From Pseudomonas soli (GTDB lineage: Bacteria; Pseudomonadota; Gammaproteobacteria; Pseudomonadales; Pseudomonadaceae): a stretch of 64,000 nt of DNA. Positions within the stretch are counted from its first letter, which is position 1. Each line of letters opens with the position of its first letter. A program made the position numbers and the translations under genes. Location of the stretch: the NCBI RefSeq assembly GCF_900110655.1, contig NZ_FOEQ01000010.1:1-64000 (forward strand), given 5' to 3'. Shown in pieces: positions 43,816-51,621 of the stretch. The notes beneath the pieces are model-generated. The model was not told where the DNA came from and did no database searches. It was given only the letters and a program-made list of their open reading frames with translations.

Positions 43816-45252
43816 ATGACCCAGAAATTCGACGTAGTGGTGATTGGTGCAGGTCCTGGCGGCTATGTTGCCGCCATCAAGGCTGCCCAACTCGGTCTGA
43901 AGACTGCCTGTATCGAGAAATACACCGACGCCGAGGGCAAGCTGGCCCTGGGCGGCACCTGCCTGAACGTAGGTTGCATTCCTTCCAAGGCACTGCTGGA
44001 CAGCTCCTGGAAGTACAAGGAAGCCAAAGAGAGCTTCAACGTCCACGGTATCTCCACGGGTGAAGTGAAGATGGACGTCGCCGCGATGGTTGGCCGCAAG
44101 GCCGGCATCGTCAAGAACCTGACCGGCGGTGTTGCCACCCTGTTCAAGGCCAACGGCGTCACTTCGATCCAGGGCCACGGCAAGCTGCTGGCCGGCAAGA
44201 AAGTCGAAGTTACCAAGGCTGACGGCACTACCGAAGTCATCGAAGCCGAGAACGTGATCCTGGCTTCCGGCTCGCGCCCGATCGATATTCCTCCGGCTCC
44301 GGTCGACCAGAAAGTCATCGTCGACTCCACCGGCGCACTGGAATTCCAATCGGTTCCTAAGCGCCTGGGCGTCATCGGTGCCGGCGTTATCGGCTTGGAA
44401 CTGGGTTCGGTCTGGGCGCGCCTGGGTGCCGAAGTCACCGTGCTCGAGGCCCTGGACACCTTCCTGATGGCTGCCGACACTGCCGTGTCGAAAGAGGCCC
44501 AGAAGACCCTGACCAAGCAAGGCCTGGACATCAAGCTGGGCGCTCGCGTCACCGGCTCGAAAGTCAACGGCGACGAAGTCGAAGTTACCTACACCAATGC
44601 CGAAGGCGAGCAGAAGATCACCTTCGACAAGCTGATCGTCGCGGTCGGCCGTCGCCCGGTGACCACCGACCTGCTGGCCGCCGACAGCGGTGTGACCATT
44701 GACGAGCGTGGCTACATCTTCGTTGACGATCACTGCGCCACCAGCGTTCCTGGCGTGTTCGCCATCGGCGACGTGGTGCGCGGCATGATGCTGGCGCACA
44801 AGGCCTCGGAAGAGGGCATCATGGTCGTCGAGCGCATCAAGGGCCACAAAGCCCAGATGAACTATGACCTGATTCCTTCCGTCATCTACACCCACCCGGA
44901 GATCGCGTGGGTCGGCAAGACCGAACAGGCGTTGAAAGCCGAAGGCGTTGAGGTTAACGTGGGCACCTTCCCGTTCGCGGCCAGCGGCCGTGCGATGGCA
45001 GCCAACGATACCGGTGGTTTCGTCAAGGTCATCGCCGATGCTAAAACCGATCGTGTGCTGGGTGTACATGTGATCGGCCCATCCGCTGCCGAGCTGGTCC
45101 AGCAAGGCGCGATCGCAATGGAATTCGGCACCAGTGCCGAGGATCTGGGCATGATGGTCTTCAGCCATCCGACCCTGTCCGAAGCGCTGCATGAAGCAGC
45201 GCTGGCGGTGAATGGCGGTGCCATTCACGTCGCCAACCGTAAGAAGCGTTAA
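43816..45252 (+). CDS. lpdG: Dihydrolipoamide dehydrogenase (E3)
   Basis: A 478-residue flavoprotein that reoxidises the lipoyl arm with NAD+. The FAD motif is VIGAGPGGYVAAIKAAQLG, the redox disulfide GGTCLNVGCIPSKALL, the NAD motif GVIGAGVIGLELGSVWARLG, and the catalytic C-terminal histidine pair lies in FSHPTLSEALHEA. Its place after sucAB marks it as the E3 of the 2-oxoglutarate (and probably glycine-cleavage or pyruvate) complex. Confidence 0.97.
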   Translation: MTQKFDVVVIGAGPGGYVAAIKAAQLGLKTACIEKYTDAEGKLALGGTCLNVGCIPSKALLDSSWKYKEAKESFNVHGISTGEVKMDVAAMVGRKAGIVKNLTGGVATLFKANGVTSIQGHGKLLAGKKVEVTKADGTTEVIEAENVILASGSRPIDIPPAPVDQKVIVDSTGALEFQSVPKRLGVIGAGVIGLELGSVWARLGAEVTVLEALDTFLMAADTAVSKEAQKTLTKQGLDIKLGARVTGSKVNGDEVEVTYTNAEGEQKITFDKLIVAVGRRPVTTDLLAADSGVTIDERGYIFVDDHCATSVPGVFAIGDVVRGMMLAHKASEEGIMVVERIKGHKAQMNYDLIPSVIYTHPEIAWVGKTEQALKAEGVEVNVGTFPFAASGRAMAANDTGGFVKVIADAKTDRVLGVHVIGPSAAELVQQGAIAMEFGTSAEDLGMMVFSHPTLSEALHEAALAVNGGAIHVANRKKR

Positions 45253-45424
45253 TTATAAGAAACCACGGCGGGCTGCCCGTCGTGGGTCTTGCGTGCAAGA
45301 CTCACCGCGGAACGTCCGCCGGACCGGATCACATGGGAAAACCCAGGGTCAACGGTCACAGGTGGTGCGGCGCCAGTAATGGCGCAGCGCCGAAGCGCAG
45401 TACCTAACGAAGACGGTAAAAAGC
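45253..45424 (+). other. Three hairpins in the lpdG-sucC gap
   Basis: Stems CCACGGCGGG / CCCGTCGTGG (45263-45285), GTCTTGC / GCAAGAC (45286-45301) and GCGCCA / TGGCGC (45370-45385) follow one another. None has a strong T-run. They could be processing signals within a long transcript, or weak terminators partly isolating sucCD. Confidence 0.6.
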
Positions 45425-46591
45425 ATGAATCTTCACGAGTATCAGGGTAAGCAGCTGTTCGCTGAGTACGGCCTGCCAGTTTCCAAGGGTTTCGCAGTCG
45501 ACACCCCTGAAGCTGCAGCAGAAGCCTGCGACAAGATCGGCGGTTCCGAGTGGGTTGTAAAAGCCCAGGTCCACGCCGGTGGTCGCGGTAAAGCGGGCGG
45601 CGTCAAGCTGGTTCGCAGCAAGGAAGACGCCAAGGCGTTCGCTGCACAGTGGCTTGGCAAGAACCTGGTTACCTACCAGACCGACGCCAATGGTCAGCCA
45701 GTTTCCAAGATCCTGGTCGAGTCCTGCACTGACATCGCCAAAGAGCTCTACCTGGGCGCTGTAGTCGACCGTTCGAGCCGCCGCATCGTGTTCATGGCCT
45801 CCACCGAAGGTGGCGTGGACATCGAGAAAGTCGCTCACGACACTCCTGAGAAGATCCTCAAGGCCACCATCGATCCACTGGTCGGTGCCCAGCCGTTCCA
45901 GGGTCGCGAGCTGGCGTTCCAGCTGGGCCTGGAAGGCAAGCAAGTTCAGCAGTTCGCCAAGATCTTCGTAGGCCTGGCCAAGCTGTTCAAGGATCACGAT
46001 CTGGCCCTGCTGGAAGTGAACCCGCTGGTGATCAAGGCCGATGGCGATCTGCACTGCCTCGATGCCAAGATCAACATCGACGCCAACGCCATGTACCGTC
46101 AGCCGAAGCTGAAGACCTTCCACGATCCGTCGCAGGATGACGCCCGTGAAGCCCACGCCGCCAAGTTCGAACTGAACTACGTTGCCCTCGAAGGCAACAT
46201 CGGCTGCATGGTCAACGGTGCCGGCCTGGCCATGGGTACCATGGACATCGTCAACCTGCACGGCGGCAAGCCTGCCAACTTCCTCGACGTTGGCGGCGGC
46301 GCTACCAAAGAGCGCGTTACCGAAGCGTTCAAGATCATCCTGTCCGACAGCAATGTCGCGGCCGTACTGGTCAACATCTTCGGCGGCATCGTTCGCTGCG
46401 ACATGATTGCCGAAGGCATCATTGGCGCGGTGAAAGAGGTCGGCGTCAAGGTTCCGGTCGTCGTTCGCCTTGAAGGCAACAACGCCGAACTGGGCGCTAA
46501 AGTACTGGCAGAAAGCGGTTTGAACATCATTGCGGCAACCAGCCTGACCGACGCTGCTCAACAAGTTGTCAAAGCTGCGGAGGGCAAGTAA
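45425..46591 (+). CDS. sucC: Succinyl-CoA synthetase beta subunit
   Basis: A 388-residue ATP-grasp subunit that makes ATP or GTP from succinyl-CoA. N-terminal MNLHEYQGKQLFAEYGLPV and the VKAQVHAGGRGKAGGVKL grasp loop are diagnostic; GGATKERVTEAFKIIL lies in the C-terminal flavodoxin-like domain. The length equals the E. coli protein. It overlaps sucD by one base (TAATG). Confidence 0.98.
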   Translation: MNLHEYQGKQLFAEYGLPVSKGFAVDTPEAAAEACDKIGGSEWVVKAQVHAGGRGKAGGVKLVRSKEDAKAFAAQWLGKNLVTYQTDANGQPVSKILVESCTDIAKELYLGAVVDRSSRRIVFMASTEGGVDIEKVAHDTPEKILKATIDPLVGAQPFQGRELAFQLGLEGKQVQQFAKIFVGLAKLFKDHDLALLEVNPLVIKADGDLHCLDAKINIDANAMYRQPKLKTFHDPSQDDAREAHAAKFELNYVALEGNIGCMVNGAGLAMGTMDIVNLHGGKPANFLDVGGGATKERVTEAFKIILSDSNVAAVLVNIFGGIVRCDMIAEGIIGAVKEVGVKVPVVVRLEGNNAELGAKVLAESGLNIIAATSLTDAAQQVVKAAEGK

Positions 46592-47475
46592 TGAGCGTCC
46601 TGATCAATAAAGACACCAAAGTCATCTGCCAGGGCTTCACCGGCTCGCAGGGTACCTTCCACTCCGAACAAGCCATCGCCTACGGCACCAAGATGGTCGG
46701 CGGCGTCACCCCGGGCAAGGGTGGCACCACCCACCTGGGCCTGCCGGTGTTCAACACCGTGAAAGAAGCTGTGGAAGCTACCGGCGCTGACGCGTCGGTC
46801 ATCTACGTACCGGCTCCTTTCTGCAAGGACTCGATCCTGGAAGCCGCCTTCGGTGGCATCAAGCTGATCGTCTGCATCACCGAGGGTATCCCTACCCTCG
46901 ACATGCTGGACGCCAAGGTCAAGTGCGACGAGCTGGGCGTGACCCTGATCGGCCCGAACTGCCCAGGCGTGATCACTCCGGGCGAGTGCAAGATCGGCAT
47001 CATGCCAGGTCACATCCACCTGCCAGGCAAGGTCGGTATCGTTTCGCGTTCCGGCACCCTGACCTATGAAGCTGTCAAGCAGACCACCGACGCCGGCTTC
47101 GGCCAGTCGACCTGCGTCGGCATCGGCGGTGACCCGATCCCGGGCTCCAACTTCATCGACATCCTGAAGCTGTTCCAGGAAGACCCGAAGACCGAAGCGA
47201 TCGTCATGATCGGTGAAATCGGCGGTTCCGCTGAAGAAGAAGCCGCGGCCTACATCAAGGCCAACGTGACCAAGCCTGTCGTTTCCTACATCGCCGGTGT
47301 TACCGCACCTGCTGGCAAGCGCATGGGCCACGCTGGCGCCATCATCTCCGGTGGCAAGGGTACTGCGGACGAGAAGTTCGCCGCCCTGCAGGACGCTGGT
47401 GTGAAAACCGTGCGTTCCCTGGCTGACATCGGCAAGGCTCTGGCCGAGCTGACTGGCTGGGAAGTCAAGAAGTAA
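46591..47475 (+). CDS. sucD: Succinyl-CoA synthetase alpha subunit
   Basis: A 294-residue subunit that binds CoA (GFTGSQGTFHSEQAI) and carries the phosphohistidine in GHAGAIISGGKGTA. The GPNCPGVITPGECKIGIMPG segment is conserved. Translation is coupled to sucC. A perfect 12-base terminator ends the cluster. Confidence 0.98.
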   Translation: MSVLINKDTKVICQGFTGSQGTFHSEQAIAYGTKMVGGVTPGKGGTTHLGLPVFNTVKEAVEATGADASVIYVPAPFCKDSILEAAFGGIKLIVCITEGIPTLDMLDAKVKCDELGVTLIGPNCPGVITPGECKIGIMPGHIHLPGKVGIVSRSGTLTYEAVKQTTDAGFGQSTCVGIGGDPIPGSNFIDILKLFQEDPKTEAIVMIGEIGGSAEEEAAAYIKANVTKPVVSYIAGVTAPAGKRMGHAGAIISGGKGTADEKFAALQDAGVKTVRSLADIGKALAELTGWEVKK

Positions 47476-47864
47476 GTAACACGCAATACCCCCCACGCGC
47501 ACAAAGGCCACCTTCGGGTGGCCTTTGTCGTTAACGGGGATCGCTTGGAAGATGGGGCTGCACACCTTCGGAAATTCCGATGGTCGCTATCAGGATTTTC
47601 AACCAGACATTCGTTTGAATACGCAATAAATTGTCGCTGAACACGTTCAACAAGACGACAAACACATACGCACATCGGACAAGCAGCACTGTGCCAGTGC
47701 GTTTGTCAGGCAAAACAGGTAGGCTACGCGTTCACTCTGTGCCCGTACCCCAAAAGGGAACGACACGCTAAACGGGTCTGGCTCACCAAGCCGGGCAGCA
47801 TTTCCCTTCATCCTATGGGAAATCCCCTCCGACTCCCGATTTCAGCAGTGTGGTATTTCCTTAA
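47476..47864. other. sucD-brnQ intergenic region
   Basis: About 390 bases. It holds the sucD terminator, then an AT-richer stretch (47570-47700) suited to a promoter, though no consensus pair is clear. A leader hairpin follows, with stem ATTTCCC / GGGAAAT (47800-47823), about 40 bases before brnQ. Confidence 0.6.
47501..47528 (+). terminator. Terminator of the sdh-suc cluster
   Basis: A perfect 12-base stem ACAAAGGCCACC / GGTGGCCTTTGT closed by a TTCG tetraloop. Confidence 0.88.
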
Positions 47865-49178
47865 ATGAAAGTGTTAAAAGGCCAGGATATCCTGGCGCTT
47901 GGCTTTATGACGTTTGCGCTTTTCGTAGGCGCCGGCAACATCATCTTCCCACCTATCGTCGGCCTGCAGTCTGGCCCGAACGTATGGATGGCCGCACTCG
48001 GCTTCCTGGTCACCGCCGTGGGCCTGCCGGTCATCACCGTGATCGCCCTGGCCAAGGTCGGTGGCGGCATGGATGCCCTGAGCAGCCCGATCGGCAAGTT
48101 CTTCGGCGGCCTGCTGGCGGCGGTGTGCTACCTCTCGGTCGGCCCGCTGTTCGCCACCCCGCGCACTGCGACCGTGTCGTTCGAAGTGGGCGTGGCACCG
48201 CTGACCGGTGAAAGCCCGCTCGCTCTGCTCATTTACAGCGTGGTGTACTTCGCGGTGGTCCTGGCCGTGTCCATGTACCCGGGCAAGCTGCTCGACACCG
48301 TAGGGCGTTTCCTCGCGCCGTTGAAGATCATCGCCCTGGCTGTGCTGGGCATCGCGGCGTTCGCATTGCCGGCCGGCACCATCGGTGAGGCCCAGCCTGC
48401 CTACGCCGCCGCTGCGTTCTCCAAAGGTTTCTCCGATGGTTACCTGACCATGGACACGCTGGGGGCACTGGTCTTCGGTATCGTCATCGTCAATGCCATC
48501 CGTTCGCGTGGTGTCGAGTCGCCGAAGCTGATCACCCGCTATGCCATCATTGCGGGCCTGATTGCCGGCCTGGGTCTGGTCCTGGTGTATGTCAGCCTGT
48601 TCCGCCTCGGCGCGGGCAGTCATGACATCGCAGCCGATGCCACCAACGGTGCGATGGTATTGCATGCCTATGTGCAGCACACCTTCGGTTCGCTGGGCAG
48701 TGGTTTCCTGGCGGTACTGATCGCGCTGGCCTGCCTGGTCACCGCCGTGGGTCTGACCTGCGCCTGTGCCGAATACTTCAGCCAGATCCTGCCGCTGTCG
48801 TACCGTGCGCTGGTGGTGATCCTGGCTGGTTTCTCGCTGGTGATCTCCAACCTGGGCCTGACCAAGCTGATCATGTTCTCGATTCCCGTGCTGACGGCGA
48901 TCTATCCGCCGTGCATCGTGGTCGTGGGCCTGAGCTTCGTGAAGGACCTGTGGAACTCGCCAACCCGCATCCTGGCGCCGGTCATGCTGGTGTCGCTGGT
49001 GTTCGGCGTTGTCGACGCCATCAAGGGCAGCAGCTTCGCCCACGCACTGCCTGACGCCCTGGCTCACCTGCCGTTCAGCAACGAAGGCATGGCCTGGCTG
49101 GTGCCTTCGGTGGTGACCCTGGCTGTCGCCGTGGTCTGCGACCGCATGCTGGGCAAGCCGCGCGAGGCGCTGGCCTGA
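47865..49178 (+). CDS. brnQ: Branched-chain amino acid transporter BrnQ (LIVCS family)
   Basis: A 437-residue inner-membrane permease with about 12 helices importing leucine, isoleucine and valine with a cation. The N-terminal ILALGFMTFALFVGAGNIIF and PRTATVSFEVGVAPL are strong family marks. Length is standard. It is monocistronic with its own terminator. Confidence 0.95.
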   Translation: MKVLKGQDILALGFMTFALFVGAGNIIFPPIVGLQSGPNVWMAALGFLVTAVGLPVITVIALAKVGGGMDALSSPIGKFFGGLLAAVCYLSVGPLFATPRTATVSFEVGVAPLTGESPLALLIYSVVYFAVVLAVSMYPGKLLDTVGRFLAPLKIIALAVLGIAAFALPAGTIGEAQPAYAAAAFSKGFSDGYLTMDTLGALVFGIVIVNAIRSRGVESPKLITRYAIIAGLIAGLGLVLVYVSLFRLGAGSHDIAADATNGAMVLHAYVQHTFGSLGSGFLAVLIALACLVTAVGLTCACAEYFSQILPLSYRALVVILAGFSLVISNLGLTKLIMFSIPVLTAIYPPCIVVVGLSFVKDLWNSPTRILAPVMLVSLVFGVVDAIKGSSFAHALPDALAHLPFSNEGMAWLVPSVVTLAVAVVCDRMLGKPREALA

Positions 49179-49247
49179 TGGATTGAAACCTGATGGACGG
49201 GGCGCTGGCCAAAAGCCAAAGGGCCCCCGTCAAAGGTGGTTATCGAG

Positions 49248-49278
49248 ACCCCGCTGCCGAAAGGCGCGGGGTTTTTTG
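49248..49278 (+). terminator. Terminator of brnQ
   Basis: Stem ACCCCGC / GCGGGGT followed by TTTTT, about 70 bases after brnQ. Confidence 0.88.
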
Positions 49279-49368
49279 TGGCCTGGACCGACGCTAGCGC
49301 GCGATGGCGTATCTTTTAACGAATCCGGGCGTCGAACACCGGTCTGTTTCTCTTTAAGGGATTCCTGC

Positions 49369-50118
49369 ATGACCTTCATCCAAAACAACCTTGGCAACCT
49401 CCTGGCCGTCTGCTGGTTCGCCATCTGCTGGGGCGGCTACACCCGCTATGCCACCTGGAAGGGGCGCGACACCGCGTGCCTGGCCAGCGTGTTGCACCTT
49501 TACCGCGAGGATTGGATGCGCCGCATGCTGCTGCGCGACAACCGCATCGCCGATGCCAGCGTGATAGGCAACCTGGAGCGCAATGCATCGTTCTTCGCCT
49601 CCAGCACCCTGATCATTCTTGCCGGCATCCTCACCGTGCTCGGTGCGTCCGACCGCGCGTTGTCGCTGCTGGCCGACCTGCCGCTGGTACAGCAGGCGTC
49701 CCAAGGCATGTCAGAAATCAAGCTGCTGTGCCTGGCGACGGTGTTCGTCTATGCGTTCTTCACGTTCAGCTGGTGTATGCGTCAATACAACTTCGCCGCA
49801 GTATTGGTGGGCTCGGCGCCGATGATAGGCGAACGTCAGGTCAACGAACTGGAACGCAAGGCTTTCGCCTCCCGGGCGGCGCGGGTGCTGTCGCTGGCCG
49901 CCAACCAGTTCAACCTGGGGTTGCGCTCGTATTACTTCGGCATGGCCATGTTGAGCTGGTTCATCAGCCCCTGGCTGTTCATGGCCATGAGCGTGGGCGT
50001 GGTGTTCATTCTGTATCGCCGTGAGTTTCATTCCCATGTACTGGAAGTGATGGTGTTCACGCCCACCGAAAGTGCACCGGTAGAGGCGAGCAGGGACACT
50101 TCCGACAGTGCAAGCTGA
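49369..50118 (+). CDS. DUF599 family membrane protein
   Basis: A 249-residue protein with about four hydrophobic segments (near residues 5-25, 80-105, 120-140 and 195-220) and a charged loop (YREDWMRRMLLRDNRIADAS) typical of the DUF599 family. Start ATG 49369 has AAGGGA upstream; the open frame extends further but into the brnQ terminator. Function is unknown. A terminator shared with the convergent lipoprotein gene follows. Confidence 0.85.
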   Translation: MTFIQNNLGNLLAVCWFAICWGGYTRYATWKGRDTACLASVLHLYREDWMRRMLLRDNRIADASVIGNLERNASFFASSTLIILAGILTVLGASDRALSLLADLPLVQQASQGMSEIKLLCLATVFVYAFFTFSWCMRQYNFAAVLVGSAPMIGERQVNELERKAFASRAARVLSLAANQFNLGLRSYYFGMAMLSWFISPWLFMAMSVGVVFILYRREFHSHVLEVMVFTPTESAPVEASRDTSDSAS

Positions 50119-50144
50119 AGCCTTTCAGCGTTAAATGACAGATA

Positions 50145-50174
50145 TAAAAAAACCCGACAGTGTCGGGTTTCTTT
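50145..50174. terminator. Bidirectional terminator (DUF599 gene / lipoprotein gene)
   Basis: Stem AACCCGAC / GTCGGGTT flanked by an A-run on the left and T-rich sequence on the right, between two convergent genes. Confidence 0.88.
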
Positions 50175-50185
50175 ATGTCGCTCGA

Positions 50186-50461
50186 TTACTGCTTGGCTGG
50201 CTCGGCAGGTGCAGTGGTCGGCGCTGGCGTGGAAGGCGCAGCTTCCTCGGCGGCCTTCTGCTGCGCTTCGGCCTGATCTTTGGCGGCTTCGGCGTTTTCC
50301 TTGGCGGCGTCGTTCATCTTATCCTGAGCTTCGCCCATCTTCTCTTGGGCTTGCTCGGCATGTTGCTGTGCGTCCTGGGCTTTGTCTTCGCTCGCTTTAT
50401 CGCAAGCAGCCAGGCCCATGGCAGCGGCCAGCATCAGAGCAAAAGCAAAAGGTTTACGCAT
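50186..50461 (-). CDS. Small helical lipoprotein, unknown function
   Basis: A 91-residue protein. Signal sequence MRKPFAFALMLAAAMG ends in the lipobox LAAC, so Cys20 should be acylated. The mature part is nearly all Ala, Glu, Lys and Gln with a heptad-like rhythm (AEQAQEKMGEAQDKMNDAAK), predicting one long helix, and a Pro/Ala tail. It resembles Lpp- or OprI-type small lipoproteins in character but is not recognisably either. AGGAG is well placed upstream. Confidence 0.8.
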   Translation of the reverse strand: MRKPFAFALMLAAAMGLAACDKASEDKAQDAQQHAEQAQEKMGEAQDKMNDAAKENAEAAKDQAEAQQKAAEEAAPSTPAPTTAPAEPAKQ

Positions 50462-50597
50462 GGGGTGTTTCTCCTGGGTGGAATAACTTTGTATGTTCCT
50501 TCGAGTACCCTGCCGGCGAATAAGTTCAACGCAGGTTACAGATATATAACTGCCTGGCCTATATAGACTTTTTACCCATTTTATGCGGCGGCGGACA

Positions 50598-51074
50598 ATG
50601 AACGAGACTCCATTGATGGCGATGGCCGAGCGCTTTCTGTCGGCATTGAAACATTGCCAGGTACTACAGATGCGGGTGCAGCATGCCGACGCCGATGGCA
50701 TGACCCTGGTGCTGCCCTGGTCGCCGGCCATTGTCGGCAATCCGCAGAATGGCGCGGTGCATGGTGGTGTGCTGACCACGCTGATGGACACCACGTGCGG
50801 CATGGCTACGCTCTGCGCGCTGCCCAGCTTCGAGGTATGTCCGACCTTGGACCTACGCATCGACTACATGCACCCGGCCGAGGCGGGCAAGGACATCCAT
50901 GGCCATGCCCAGTGCTACCGTGTGACCCGCGATGTCATCTTCACCCGGGGGACAGCCTACCAGGATGACCCTGCGCAACCGATCTGCCAGGTAGTCGGCA
51001 CCTTCATGCGCCTGGGGCAGGACGTCAAAGGCGGCATCCGCTTCGGTAACAGCCTCAAGGAGCGCCGCACGTGA
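50598..51074 (+). CDS. PaaI-family hot-dog thioesterase, first of a pair
   Basis: A 158-residue acyl-CoA thioesterase-like protein. The hot-dog signature NPQNGAVHGGVLTTLMDTTC contains the usual Asn/His-Gly-Gly and acidic residue. ATG 50598 is chosen; an ATG at 50583 is also in frame and neither has a strong ribosome site. It overlaps the next gene by four bases, so the two are translationally coupled and may form a hetero-oligomer. Confidence 0.85.
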   Translation: MNETPLMAMAERFLSALKHCQVLQMRVQHADADGMTLVLPWSPAIVGNPQNGAVHGGVLTTLMDTTCGMATLCALPSFEVCPTLDLRIDYMHPAEAGKDIHGHAQCYRVTRDVIFTRGTAYQDDPAQPICQVVGTFMRLGQDVKGGIRFGNSLKERRT

Positions 51075-51529
51075 TCCCCAGCGATATCCGCCAGCAACTG
51101 AACCAGGCCCACGCCCGGGGTGATTACCAGCCCTTGCTGGCGTTGATCCCCTATGCCGGATTGATCGGTATCGAATGCGAGCGCCAGGGCGAAGACCTGC
51201 TGTTCCGTCTGCCGGCCAATCCGGACAATATCGGCAACCCGTTGCTGCCGGCCATCCATGGCGGCGTGATCGCCGGGTTCATGGAGCTGTCCGCGGCGCT
51301 CTACCTGCTGATCTACAGCGAAAGCGCGAGCATTCCGAAGATCATCGATTTTTCCATCGACTACCTGCGTGCTGGCCTTTACCGCGATACCTACGCCCAG
51401 TGCCAGCTGTGGCGCCAGGGGCGACGGGTGACCAACGTCGCCATTACCGCCTGGCAGGGCGATCGCGACACCCCGATCGCCACGGCACGCGCGCATTTCA
51501 AGATTGAACCGGAAAAGCCCTTGAAATAG
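51071..51529 (+). CDS. PaaI-family hot-dog thioesterase, second of a pair
   Basis: A 152-residue hot-dog protein beginning at GTG. The motif NPLLPAIHGGVIAGFMELSA parallels that of its neighbour, with Glu in place of the catalytic-region Asp. It shares little other identity with the first gene, so the pair is an old duplication or an independent pairing. The heat-shock promoter of htpG overlaps its last codons. Confidence 0.85.
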   Translation: MIPSDIRQQLNQAHARGDYQPLLALIPYAGLIGIECERQGEDLLFRLPANPDNIGNPLLPAIHGGVIAGFMELSAALYLLIYSESASIPKIIDFSIDYLRAGLYRDTYAQCQLWRQGRRVTNVAITAWQGDRDTPIATARAHFKIEPEKPLK

Positions 51530-51545
51530 TCAGGGCTGCCCCCAT
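51520..51545 (+). promoter_or_regulatory. Sigma-32 heat-shock promoter of htpG
   Basis: CTTGAAA, 13 bases, CCCCAT: a full match to the RpoH consensus. The -35 covers the last codons of the thioesterase gene. Confidence 0.82.
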
Positions 51546-51621
51546 CTGCTGGACATCCGCCATCAAAACGGCCCGCTGGCCGCCAGGCGTCACCAACCAA
51601 CAGATTGGAGTTTTGAAGACC

